Positions 1-6,259 of a DNA stretch of 15,394 nt are shown here, in pieces (the stretch's first letter is position 1; the number at the start of each line of letters is the position of its first letter). The notes beneath the pieces were generated by a model. That model was not told where the DNA came from. It worked only from the letters and a program-made list of their open reading frames with translations, and did no database searches. The stretch is from UMGS1908 sp964432825 (GTDB lineage Bacteria > Bacillota > Clostridia > Christensenellales > UBA1242), in the NCBI GenBank assembly GCA_964432825.1, contig CAYSOX010000020.1, positions 1 to 15,394 of the forward strand. Reading direction: 5' to 3'. A program made the translations under genes and the position numbers.

Positions 1-26
1 ATATCATAAAAATTATAAAAGTGTAC

Positions 27-130
27 ACATTTTTTACACTTTTTTATAATATTTTTGCACATTTTTTGCAATATTTTGTACTAACTATAACACATTTTTT
101 GCAGTTCTGCTAGTTTTGTTGACATTTTTT
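27..130. repeat. Four phased ACATTTTTT repeats
   Basis: The nonamer ACATTTTTT occurs at 27-35, 59-67, 92-100 and 122-130. Two copies continue with GCA, and an extra ATTTTTGCAC lies at 51-60. Start-to-start distances are 32, 33 and 30 bases, about three helical turns, so the T-tracts lie on one face of the DNA. This could be a curved-DNA element, a multi-site operator for the small plus-strand genes to the right, or an iteron-like array. No function can be assigned from the sequence. Confidence 0.55.
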
Positions 131-169
131 GAAATCACTTGCAAAAGAATTGAAAGTACGGTAAAAGAC

Positions 170-191
170 AAACACCTACAAGGAGGTGTTT
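170..191 (+). promoter_or_regulatory. Hairpin overlapping a Shine-Dalgarno sequence
   Basis: AAACACCT (170-177) and AGGTGTTT (184-191) form a perfect 8-bp stem with a 6-nt loop. The strong ribosome binding site AAGGAGG (180-186) is split between the loop and the 3' arm, so folding of the RNA would hide half of it. No T-run follows, so it is not a terminator. It sits directly before the broken ORF at 192-421 and may have controlled its translation. Confidence 0.4.
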
Positions 192-421
192 ATTAAACAA
201 CTAGTTAATCTGGCAAATAAGTCTTTTATAAGTTCTGAAAAACTAAAAACTCAAAAAGAAAAAATCGCCGAACTAAAAATGATTTTTTTAGTTCGACCGA
301 TGAACAATGTATTAAGTTTTTGGAGTTTTAGGTAGAAGTAAAAGACATGATAAAGATGCAAACAAAAGAATATATCAAACATACTCACAGTGTATGTAAA
401 GATATTTTTAAGTTGAGGTAA
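192..421 (+). pseudogene. Broken small gene, unknown function
   Basis: A strong AAGGAGG lies 5 bases before ATT-AAA-CAA; there is no ATG, and the in-frame GTG at 186 lies inside the ribosome binding site, so the start is either a rare ATT codon or lost. The first frame reads a lysine-rich stretch (KTQKEKIAELK) to about 276 and then runs to a TAG at 333. A one-base shift at the A5/T7 tracts (275-289) restores a plausible reading (NDFFSSTDEQCIKFLEF), which ends in TAG at 329-331; the same frame is then open again to TAA at 419-421. This fits a gene of roughly 75 codons with one frameshift and one nonsense change. No family is recognised. Confidence 0.35.
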
Positions 422-423
422 TT

Positions 424-573
424 ATGAAAACTAAATTTATATGTAATGTTTCTAATGCTAGGTTGCTTAGAAATAGAATTGATAATGGCGAAGGTCTAAA
501 AGTTGAATATGTGGTTGAAAGGGTTTTTATTTGCCAAGGCGAGAGTTTATACCTTTCCGTGAGTTATCTATAA
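424..573 (+). CDS. Small hypothetical protein, 49 aa
   Basis: The ORF starts with ATG 2 nt after the previous stop codon and is preceded by TTGAGG at good spacing. The product begins MKTKFICNVSNARLL and ends ESLYLSVSYL, with two cysteines and no clear membrane segment. Its last 10 bases overlap the 3' end of the GNAT gene on the opposite strand, so the two converge without room for a terminator. No family is recognised. It could be a remnant like its upstream neighbour; the good ribosome binding site is the main support. Confidence 0.4.
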   Translation: MKTKFICNVSNARLLRNRIDNGEGLKVEYVVERVFICQGESLYLSVSYL

Positions 574-1069
574 TCGCCATCTTCATCATAACCAACATAT
601 TCAAATCCATTTTTAATCATTGCTTTGTATGAACCATAGTTCTCTATATCAGCGCCACCAACAAATGATTTTACACCTTCACTACGAGCAAGTTCTAGCA
701 TCTTACTAATAATTTCTACACCATAACCTTTGTACCAATGACTCAAAACAACATTAAATCCAAAATCCCAACAATCATTAGTTTCGCATCTGTGATATTT
801 CCCAAATCTACAAGTTCCAATTATTTCGCCTGTTAGTTTATCAAAAGCAACTCTAAAATACATACAATCACTATAATTACTTAAATCTTGAATGTTGGTT
901 CTGCTGATTTTGATAATTCTTCAACTGATCCTTTGGCATCTCTCATAGCATTATATCGTGCATTAAATGGGTTATCCCAACTTTTAGCAACAATTTCTTT
1001 TTGTTCTTCCGTTAAACTTGAAAATGGTTTAAATATTAATCTTTCACTTTCAAATATGTTATTTATCAT
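564..1069 (-). pseudogene. GNAT N-acetyltransferase, frameshifted
   Basis: The first part (881-1069) begins MINNIFESERLIFKPF, the typical start of a RimJ/RimL-like GNAT (beta-1, ESERL-F-P). It ends early at TAA 881-883. Adding one base around 886-888 continues the frame as K-D-L-S-N-Y into the second part (to 564). That part carries the rest of the fold: the beta-4 GEIIGTCRFG strand, the WYKGYGVEIISKML acetyl-CoA loop region (normally R/Q-x-x-G-x-G/A, here degenerate), and the N-YGSYKAMIKNGFEYVG C-terminal block. The joined length of about 168 aa is normal. AGGAGA lies 6 nt before the start, and the gene follows the upstream ORF by 16 nt, making it last in the PadR operon. The substrate is unknown. 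As read, the protein would be inactive. Confidence 0.75.
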
Positions 1070-1085
1070 TTATTTTCTCCTAAAT

Positions 1086-1783
1086 CTATTGTGGTAAAAT
1101 AGTTTCTTCAACTTTATGTAAAGAGCCAAGATAATCTAAATGTTTATTGTAGAGTTCTTTGCTAATCCACAAATTATCTCCATCAACAACACATCCTTTT
1201 CTAAGCAATTCTTCTAATGCTTCTTCTTTTGTTTCGGTTGGACTAATAATTTTATCAAAATCTTTTCCATTCCAATGCATTCTCCATTGTGATATACTAG
1301 CAATTCTTTCAGTTATTGCCACGTCTGTAGGACTAAATCCAAACATCACATCTTGCAACTGAAATTCAAATGATTTTACTAACCTCATTACTTTTTCACT
1401 TGCTGATTGAACTGTTTCTTTGTCAAAATCTAAATTTAAACTTATTCTAATATCACCAGCAGTCAATCTCCCTTTATCTGTTTCTTCTTGCACTATAACT
1501 AGCCCTTTTTCTACTAAAGCATTAACTATTTTTTATTTTCACTACTTAAAGAGCTGTATTCTATCCATACGCCAAGTTCATTTATAGTGTTTGCTCCTGC
1601 TGAAATAGTTCTAATGTTTAAATCATAAAGATATTCACAAACTTTAACCAATGGTGGAGTAACAATATATTTCAAACCAGCTTTATCACAAATAATCCCC
1701 ATTGTTCCGGTTTGATGCAAATATTCATCAGGACATTCAGGGTATATATTAAGGTCAATATCTTTTAATATAGTATTATTCAT
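1086..1783 (-). pseudogene. Unknown ~232-aa protein, frameshifted
   Basis: The start is the ATG at 1783 (MNNTILKDIDL), preceded by AAAGGAAACC and 11 nt after the previous gene's stop. The frame ends at TAG 1526-1528 after SENKK. One extra A in the A6 tract (1529-1534) joins it to the next frame, reading K-I-V-N-A-L-V-E-K-G-L into the segment that stops at 1086. The joined product has a TPPLVKVCEYLYDLNIRT block, an acidic middle, and a lysine/glutamate-rich C-terminal part with WRMHWNGKDFDKI. It has no signal peptide or membrane segment, so it is probably cytosolic. I do not recognise a family. Neighbours suggest it acts with the PadR-controlled membrane proteins, but this is only context. Confidence 0.6.
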
Positions 1784-1794
1784 AAGGTTTCCTT

Positions 1795-2187
1795 TTATTT
1801 GATAACAATGCTGTAAGCATCTAATCTGATACATTTAAAAGTTATAAAATCTCCATCACGAACATCAGCAGGAATTTCTTCCTTATCAATAGAGATAAAG
1901 AATTTGCCAACTCTAACCTTTCCTAACTCTTTACTATATAATTCGCCTTGAATAGTGTGAGAATAATTGCCATTATTAATAGCTTTAAAAGTTTTATCAT
2001 CACTAATCATAACATCAGATGTCATAAAAGTACTTAAAATAAGAGGTTTAATTTCACGATAGTTATCACAATAAGCTTTCAACTCAACTTGTCCGTCATT
2101 TAAAGTAATAGCGACTTCATTAACATCTTTATCAATGTATTTAATATTTTTGATTAACTTTTCTTTTACATAATAGTCCTTTTTCAT
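1795..2187 (-). CDS. Hypothetical beta-rich protein, 130 aa
   Basis: The start ATG at 2187 overlaps the previous stop as ATGA and has GAGGAG upstream, so translation is coupled. The product is charged, with alternating hydrophobic strands (EVAITLNDGQVELKAYC; KVRVGKFFISIDKEEIP; GDFITFKCIRLDAYSIVIK), which suggests a small beta-barrel or OB-like fold. The C-terminal VRDGDFITFKCIRL pattern resembles the end of the 390-aa protein upstream. It has no signal peptide or membrane helix. No family is recognised. It is part of the PadR operon. Confidence 0.75.
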   Translation of the reverse strand: MKKDYYVKEKLIKNIKYIDKDVNEVAITLNDGQVELKAYCDNYREIKPLILSTFMTSDVMISDDKTFKAINNGNYSHTIQGELYSKELGKVRVGKFFISIDKEEIPADVRDGDFITFKCIRLDAYSIVIK

Positions 2188-2405
2188 AATTCGCTCCTCA
2201 AAGTTTTTTCAAGTATTAATTCTTGATGTAAATCTTCAATACCTGCTAAATAGTGAGAGATTGCGTATTCAACTTTTTCCATTTGTTCATCATTAAATTC
2301 GCCAAGTTCAACTCTTTTAATTAAATCCATTGCTTTTTTATAAAGAGTTTCTGCTTTTTCTTCCAACATTTTAGCGTGAATTCTTTGGTCTTTAGGGTTT
2401 CTCAT
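2184..2405 (-). CDS. Small helical protein (3' part of an interrupted gene?)
   Basis: The 73-aa product is almost entirely helical and charged (KMLEEKAETLYKKAMDLIKR; EKVEYAISHYLAGIEDLHQE), consistent with a short coiled coil. Its ATG at 2405 has only AAAAAGG-TT directly before it, too close to be a good ribosome binding site. The same frame continues upstream through FKKV and a single TAA (2418-2420) into a 26-codon ORF that has an excellent AAGGAG. This may therefore be the C-terminal two-thirds of a ~104-aa protein broken by a nonsense codon, or a second small gene. It overlaps the next gene by ATGA. No family is recognised. Confidence 0.6.
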   Translation of the reverse strand: MRNPKDQRIHAKMLEEKAETLYKKAMDLIKRVELGEFNDEQMEKVEYAISHYLAGIEDLHQELILEKTLRSEL

Positions 2406-2417
2406 AACCTTTTTAAA

Positions 2418-2498
2418 TTATTCTTTTTCACCTTCTGTAAAGAAAGTTTCTCTTAATTGTTCATGTTTTGCACTTGTATTGTTTCCAACTGTTGCCAT
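2418..2498 (-). CDS. 26-codon ORF with strong RBS
   Basis: ATG at 2498 is preceded by AAGGAG, which overlaps the stop codon of the 390-aa gene, at ideal spacing. The peptide begins MATVGNNTSAKHEQLRETFF and ends in GEKE before TAA. The TAA is in frame with the downstream ORF (2184-2405), only four codons before its ATG. A CAA or GAA to TAA change would explain both ORFs as one gene. Alternatively it is a genuine leader-type peptide that couples translation. Confidence 0.45.
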   Translation of the reverse strand: MATVGNNTSAKHEQLRETFFTEGEKE

Positions 2499-2508
2499 AA
2501 TTTACTCC

Positions 2509-3681
2509 TTAATCTACTATAAATGCTGTGTTCCACATTTCGCCACAGAGAACTTGTCCTACTTCAAGTTGAGATGCTTTTACTAATCTATAATCTGCCA
2601 AAACTCTTATATGCGCTCCCAAACAGTCAATATCAATTTCCCAATATTTATCCCTTGTCATTTCATTAATCTTAAGATTAAATGCTTTGATAATTCCACT
2701 TACATATCCTATTGTTGCATATTGTTCTTTTAATACATAGCACTCATCTGCAAATTTAAGTTCATCACTTGCTTCTTCCTCTTTTGTCATTGGAGCTTTG
2801 ATTGTAATGTTGTTTGCAAAACTTGAAATTTTTAATTTGATAGAGTCTCTTTTCTTTAACCCATCATATAAATTCAAACAACTAAACCAAAATGATGTCG
2901 CTCCATTTGTTACACGGATAGTAGGAAAATCCCAATTTTCTTCTGATTGAGAATAAGATTTAAGTTCATTATCAAATGTTGATACATTTTCATTTTCATA
3001 ACCTATTGAAAGGTGATAAATCTTGTGAGTTTTCTCATTATATTGATAACAATATCTAATATTTCCAAGTTTGTGCATCTTATAATCACATTCACCATAA
3101 GTTAAATCGTGAATGATTTTATGTTCAAAGCCTTCTTTTTTATCATTAAATGATTCAAATAATCTAAGTATATCTTCTGGCTTTTTTACAGTAAAACCAA
3201 TGTCTGAATAATGAGTAAAAGGCTTGTATTGTTCTTCAACAACTTCATGTTTATAATCTATTCTAGTCTGAAAACAAATTCTTTTAATCATTGATTTATA
3301 ATTTACTTCTGGAAGATTTTTAAGAAAATCTTTAAGTAAAGTTCTTTTTGCTTTTAAAACTACAGGCTTCGCACTAGCGTATGATACGAATTGACCGTTT
3401 TTATATTCTTCTGAAATTTCGCTTGTTGTTACTACGAATAAATTCTTTTCAATTCTTTTAGAATATAATCTCAAAGTATTTGCATTTTTCATTTCTTGTA
3501 TATCTTCAAACAATGTTTCAGGATAAACAACCATGCCATTTTCTAAAATATTCTTTTCTTCTCTTTTTGCCATAATCAATGCAAAAACCAAAACAACCGC
3601 TACAATTCCTACAATAGTTAAGAATACAGGCACTAAAACTTCAATAGGCCCAAATATAAATGCTAATAACATATTATTCAT
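2509..3681 (-). CDS. Single-pass membrane protein, 390 aa, unknown
   Basis: AGGAGGG precedes the ATG, 8 nt after the DUF1700 gene. Residues ~8-39 are a hydrophobic helix (VFLTIVGIVAVVLVFALIM) followed by KREEK, so the ~350-residue remainder is probably cytoplasmic. The soluble part is rich in aromatic and charged residues. It ends with a beta-rich block (GYVSGIIKAFNL, YWEIDIDCLGAHIRVLADY, VGQVLCGEMW) that looks like a small barrel domain. The arrangement FWF-C-NLYDGL followed by this C-terminal block reminds me of DUF3881-type proteins of Clostridia, but this is from memory and uncertain. In PadR/DUF1700 operons the third gene is often a DUF4097 adhesin-like protein; here that place is taken by this different protein. 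Confidence 0.8.
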   Translation of the reverse strand: MNNMLLAFIFGPIEVLVPVFLTIVGIVAVVLVFALIMAKREEKNILENGMVVYPETLFEDIQEMKNANTLRLYSKRIEKNLFVVTTSEISEEYKNGQFVSYASAKPVVLKAKRTLLKDFLKNLPEVNYKSMIKRICFQTRIDYKHEVVEEQYKPFTHYSDIGFTVKKPEDILRLFESFNDKKEGFEHKIIHDLTYGECDYKMHKLGNIRYCYQYNEKTHKIYHLSIGYENENVSTFDNELKSYSQSEENWDFPTIRVTNGATSFWFSCLNLYDGLKKRDSIKLKISSFANNITIKAPMTKEEEASDELKFADECYVLKEQYATIGYVSGIIKAFNLKINEMTRDKYWEIDIDCLGAHIRVLADYRLVKASQLEVGQVLCGEMWNTAFIVD

Positions 3682-3689
3682 AATCCCTC

Positions 3690-4151
3690 CTAAATATCTT
3701 TTTTAGTTAAATCATTTAACTCTTTTTGAGCATTTTTATATTTCTTTAACTTTTTAAATTCTAATATTGACAGTACTAAAAATCCAACATCAATCAATAA
3801 CATAAATGCAAATCCGCCAATACTTTTGGTTGTTGCTAACAATATAAAAGAAACAATACAGAACACCACAAACATCATTGTGTACACTACACATTTGCCC
3901 GTTACAACTGTTATATTATATTTAACAACCTGCTTTTCTTCTTTAACATTTCTATTTTGACTTGAATTTGCGTAACTTTTAGCAAGTTCAACAGGGTTAC
4001 CTAAACTTGCAACAATTTCTTCTTCGGTTTTCCCCATTTGAGCACTTTCTATAAAATACTCCTCATAATCTCTTAAAATAGCATCAATTTTGTCTACATT
4101 TAATGCTTTCAAATAACGCTCTAAAGCATTTAAAAATTCAATTTTTCTCAT
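3690..4151 (-). CDS. DUF1700 (HAAS domain) membrane protein
   Basis: Residues 1-60 match the HAAS/DUF1700 helical domain: MRKIEFLNALERYLKAL, a DYEEYFIE motif, then GKTEEEIVASLGNPVELAKSY. Two membrane helices follow (about residues 89-111 and 115-134) with a short charged tail. Proteins of this family are regularly encoded next to PadR regulators and are thought to help transmit envelope signals. Here its ATG overlaps the PadR stop as ATGA, so the pair is translationally coupled. The length of 153 aa is on the short side of the family, with only one hairpin of membrane helices. Confidence 0.85.
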   Translation of the reverse strand: MRKIEFLNALERYLKALNVDKIDAILRDYEEYFIESAQMGKTEEEIVASLGNPVELAKSYANSSQNRNVKEEKQVVKYNITVVTGKCVVYTMMFVVFCIVSFILLATTKSIGGFAFMLLIDVGFLVLSILEFKKLKKYKNAQKELNDLTKKDI

Positions 4152-4462
4152 TTGTTTTCCTCCATTAATTTTAATACACTTTTATTAAATTCTAACCAAT
4201 CTGTTTTTAATAACTTATATCTTTCAGCTCCACTATCAGTGATTTTATAATACTTTCTTGGTGGTCCATCATTTGACTCCTTTAAGTATGTTGTAACAAA
4301 ATCAAAATCACTTAATCTGCGAAGAATAGGATAAATAGTTCCTTCATTGACTTCTATGAACTGTGAAATCTTTTCAGATATATCATATCCATAAGAATCA
4401 TTTTTCTTTAGGATATGTAATACACACATTTCAATAGCTCCCTTTTTTAATTGAGCATCCAT
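4148..4462 (-). CDS. PadR-family transcriptional regulator
   Basis: The start at 4462 (MDAQLKKGAIEMCVL) is chosen because AAAGGAGG lies 7 nt before it; an upstream in-frame ATG at 4498 has no ribosome binding site and lies in the promoter. The 104-aa product has the full PadR winged helix: GAIEMCVLHIL helix, SYGYDIS, the recognition region EGTIYPILRRL (40-50), and the wing PPRKYYKIT (67-75). The C-terminal helix is short (subfamily 2). PadR proteins usually repress their own operon. It is the first gene of the operon, and its promoter carries a perfect inverted repeat that fits an operator. Confidence 0.92.
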   Translation of the reverse strand: MDAQLKKGAIEMCVLHILKKNDSYGYDISEKISQFIEVNEGTIYPILRRLSDFDFVTTYLKESNDGPPRKYYKITDSGAERYKLLKTDWLEFNKSVLKLMEENK

Positions 4463-4483
4463 TGTTTTACCTCCTTTGTTTCG

Positions 4484-4512
4484 TTCAGTACTGTGCATGG
4501 TATAATACTGAA
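4484..4512. promoter_or_regulatory. Candidate PadR operator
   Basis: TTCAGTA (4484-4490) and TACTGAA (4506-4512) form a perfect 7-bp inverted repeat with a 15-bp spacer. Centre-to-centre distance is 22 bp, about two helical turns. It brackets the -10 box and start point, the expected place for a dimeric repressor such as PadR. Confidence 0.5.
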
Positions 4513-4527
4513 TATTGCAAATGTCAA
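4499..4527 (-). promoter_or_regulatory. Sigma-A promoter of the PadR operon
   Basis: On the minus strand TTGACA (4522-4527) is followed after exactly 17 nt by TATACC (4499-4504). The -35 is perfect and the -10 moderate. Transcription would start near 4492 and give a short leader to the padR ATG at 4462. Confidence 0.75.
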
Positions 4528-4676
4528 TACCTTTTTTGAAAATTTTTTGAAATTTTTTTATCGTGGCTTAAAATGTCCTATAAAATAGTAAAAAGACCAC
4601 TAAAATTTTTTTAACAGTCCACTTTTTGCTAGTTTAGATGCTATTGATTTAGACTAAAATTTATCAAAATGGGATC

Positions 4677-4737
4677 GTGGCGTGTGCTTGTCTTGAACAA
4701 GTGCCTCGCTTCGCTCGAGCAGACAAGCACACGCCAC
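4677..4737. repeat. Perfect 17-bp inverted repeat with structured loop
   Basis: GTGGCGTGTGCTTGTCT (4677-4693) is perfectly complementary to 4721-4737, with a 27-nt loop. The loop contains CTCG/CGAG and the palindrome GCTCGAGC. It is far richer in GC than its surroundings. An alternative small hairpin (CTTGT/ACAAG) competes with the inner end of the main stem. No T-run follows on either side, so it is not a normal terminator. It stands between rep and the PadR promoter and may be an origin hairpin or an end of the rep element. Confidence 0.8.
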
Positions 4738-4774
4738 TAAACAAACAAAACTAAACTTAATTTGGTCGATTTCA

Positions 4775-4844
4775 GCAATCGCCAACAAAATGTGAGTTGC
4801 ACGCAAGCTTTCTGCAACCTCACATTTTTTTCGTTGCCGATTGC
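4775..4844. repeat. Long imperfect inverted repeat 3' of rep
   Basis: GCAATCG (4775-4781) pairs with CGATTGC (4838-4844), the stem continues inward with CAAC/GTTG, then AAATGTGAG with CTCACATTT, and TTGC with GCAA. This gives roughly 28 bp, with one mismatch and two small bulges, around a ~13-nt loop that contains AAGCTT. It begins 2 nt after the rep stop codon. In rep mRNA it could protect the 3' end; in single-stranded DNA it would be a major hairpin. It is the second such structure in this gap. Confidence 0.75.
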
Positions 4845-4846
4845 AG

Positions 4847-5866
4847 TTAATTACATTTACGCATTTGTGCTATCACTTCTGGTGATACTCTACCCATTAA
4901 ACAACCTTCGTCCCAACAGTTGAAGTCATCAAACAACAATAGTTTTTTATCTTCTTGCCCAATGGTGCACACAATATCTTCATCCATTATATCAGAAATA
5001 AAGTATTGATATAACCCTTTGCTATAAACAATCTTTTCTTCTGTCTTTTCAAGATATTTCATAATATAGGACAATTCCTTGTGTAATTCAACCGTATTTT
5101 TTATTTCTTCAAAATCCGATCTCCCAAATTTTTTGTTAAAGAAAGTATTTTGCATAGTTTTTGTTCTCCTATGAGCACTAAAACTATAATCTTCATGTGG
5201 CGCTAACTCGCCAATCATTTCAGGTATTAGAAACAATCCGTGAAAATGAAGTCGTTTAGTTTTGGGTGCTCGTTCCCATACACCCATATATTTCCAATGT
5301 TTTCGTTCACATAAGTGTCTAAAACAAGTTTTAAGTTTTTTCTTAAATGTTTCTTCTGTGTGCAGTTTATCATCATAGGTAAAGGTGCAAAAATAATTGA
5401 AATTGACTAATTTGGCTTTCCTCACCATTCTAATCCTACGACAAATGAGATTTCGTTGTTTTCTTTCAAAGTTATTGTTTACAAACTCTTCACAATATTT
5501 TCTGCTTTCAAAGTATGGCAACATATCTTGTATAATCAGTTTTTTTCTTTCACTTTTCCTGCTATCAATATATTTTGTATATAATTCGTTAAACAACTCC
5601 TTCTTGGTCATTTTCCGTAGTCTTTTAGGTTTCGGATCGCCAATTTTAGTATTATTTTCAACATTTTCAAGTTCTTCGGTAGCACTATTTTCTTCGTGCA
5701 AAACAAAGGGCTCGGTATTTTCAACAGAGTCCTGTGTCTCTTCACTATCACTAACAATTATTACTTCTTCTATTTTAATTGGTCGCTTCTTTGCTGGTCG
5801 TTCTGTATGTGGAATTGCTATATAGTGGCTACCATCAAAATATACTTTGGTCTCTCCAAACGCCAT
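4847..5866 (-). CDS. HUH-type rolling-circle replication initiator (Rep)
   Basis: The start has GGGAG 5 nt upstream. The first ~85 residues are charged and low in complexity (acidic 40-75, then KPKRLRKMTKK), followed by a helical basic region. The HUH endonuclease core spans about 150-275: motif I FCTFTYD (159-165), motif II LHFHGLFLIP with the metal-binding HFH at 207-209, and motif III YIMKY (267-271) with the catalytic tyrosine candidates Y267 and Y271. The protein would nick a double-strand origin and stay bound to the 5' end. There is no helicase domain. The C-terminal segment has two spaced Cys (C318-type CWDEGC). I recall similar Reps in gut Firmicutes plasmids and integrated elements. 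No mobilisation, capsid or recombinase gene is adjacent, so the element is minimal or relic. Structured repeats flank the gene on both sides. Confidence 0.88.
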   Translation of the reverse strand: MAFGETKVYFDGSHYIAIPHTERPAKKRPIKIEEVIIVSDSEETQDSVENTEPFVLHEENSATEELENVENNTKIGDPKPKRLRKMTKKELFNELYTKYIDSRKSERKKLIIQDMLPYFESRKYCEEFVNNNFERKQRNLICRRIRMVRKAKLVNFNYFCTFTYDDKLHTEETFKKKLKTCFRHLCERKHWKYMGVWERAPKTKRLHFHGLFLIPEMIGELAPHEDYSFSAHRRTKTMQNTFFNKKFGRSDFEEIKNTVELHKELSYIMKYLEKTEEKIVYSKGLYQYFISDIMDEDIVCTIGQEDKKLLLFDDFNCWDEGCLMGRVSPEVIAQMRKCN

Positions 5867-5901
5867 AATTCTCCCTTCATTATGGTCGCTGACTTTTGGA
5901 T

Positions 5902-6066
5902 TTAACTGTTATTGTTAGAGTCAGCATCCTTTGCAGTTCGTTGACCTTTTCTCTTAAATATTTTCTTAAATAACTTTTTGAAGAAATCCAACCATTTATG
6001 TTTTTTCTTTGGGGTTTCTTCTTTTTTCCTTGTGTTAAAATTAGATGGTCTGCTAGGACGTATCAA
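5902..6066 (-). CDS. Possible small basic protein upstream of rep
   Basis: A 54-codon frame opens at TTG (6066) and ends 35 nt before the rep start. The product is very basic with an amphipathic middle (KHKWLDFFKKLFKKIFKRK) and a polar tail (KDADSNNNS), as expected for a DNA- or membrane-binding peptide. Against it: no ATG, no ribosome binding site, and the first ~13 codons overlap the large hairpin at 6028-6080. A-rich DNA easily gives lysine-rich frames. If real, it is co-transcribed with rep. Confidence 0.35.
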   Translation of the reverse strand: MIRPSRPSNFNTRKKEETPKKKHKWLDFFKKLFKKIFKRKGQRTAKDADSNNNS

Positions 6067-6080
6067 TTTTTAACACAAGG
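6028..6080. repeat. Large hairpin in rep 5' region
   Basis: CCTTGTGTTAAAATT (6028-6042) pairs with AATTTTTAACACAAGG (6065-6080), a 15-bp stem with a single bulged base and a 22-nt loop. The loop starts with AGATGGTCTG (6043-6052), which is the exact complement of CAGACCATCT (6114-6123) in the terminator-like hairpin just to the right. The hairpin can therefore form a loop-to-loop contact or be exchanged for the long-range duplex. Confidence 0.75.
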
Positions 6081-6111
6081 AGAGGCTTTGTTTGACGATA
6101 AACCTTAACTG

Positions 6112-6138
6112 CCCAGACCATCTGGGGGTTTTCTTTAT
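6112..6138 (+). terminator. Terminator-like hairpin 1 (plus strand)
   Basis: CCCAGA-CCA-TCTGGG followed by GGTTTTCTTTATTTT. It has the form of an intrinsic terminator for plus-strand transcription, yet no plus-strand gene lies upstream. A short RNA antisense to the rep leader would explain it. Its arm and loop (6114-6123) can instead pair with 6043-6052, which would open the terminator. Confidence 0.55.
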
Positions 6139-6175
6139 TTTGGAAATAATCGTGCAATCGGTCGGAATAAAACTG

Positions 6176-6200
6176 CCCCCAGACTATCTGGGGGTTTTCT
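6176..6200 (+). terminator. Terminator-like hairpin 2 (plus strand)
   Basis: CCCCCAGA-CTA-TCTGGGGG followed by TTTTCT: an 8-bp stem, stronger than hairpin 1. The surrounding AACTGCC...ATCTGGGGGTTTTCT is a near-copy of hairpin 1, so the unit has been duplicated. The C-to-T change in the loop still allows pairing with 6043-6052 through a G-U pair. Confidence 0.6.
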
Positions 6201-6201
6201 A

Positions 6202-6237
6202 ATACAAAAAAATGACAGCAGTCGCACCTGTCATTTT
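6202..6237 (-). terminator. Terminator of the 6260-6625 gene
   Basis: AAAATGACAG (6209-6218) and CTGTCATTTT (6228-6237) make a 10-bp stem with a 9-nt loop. Read on the minus strand, the stem is followed by seven T residues. It lies 23 nt after the stop codon of the minus-strand gene and isolates that gene from rep. Confidence 0.75.
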
Positions 6238-6259
6238 ATAATCAAGGAGATAAATAAAA

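Noticed and set aside
119..167. Sigma-A promoter from TTGACA at 119-124
   Set aside because: No acceptable -10 at 16-18 nt; TTGCAA/TAAAAG (139-167) has correct spacing but is too weak to call.
888..1362. Plus-strand open frames over the GNAT and 232-aa genes
   Set aside because: Antisense to genes with good ribosome binding sites and protein-like sequence; no supporting signals.
5397..5905. Plus-strand open frames opposite rep
   Set aside because: Antisense shadows of the Rep N-terminal half; Ser/Phe/Leu-rich translation and no start signals.
5941..5971. Plus-strand promoter for an antisense RNA (TTGACC ... TTAAAT)
   Set aside because: Spacer is 19 nt and the -10 is poor; kept only as a weak possibility for the antisense model.
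6112..6200. CRISPR-like repeats (two CAGAC-ATCTGGGGGTTTTCT copies)
   Set aside because: Only two copies, each a self-complementary hairpin with a T-run; no array or cas gene.
6028..6200. T-box or other known riboswitch
   Set aside because: No downstream plus-strand gene and no conserved T-box sequence; alternative pairing alone does not identify a riboswitch.
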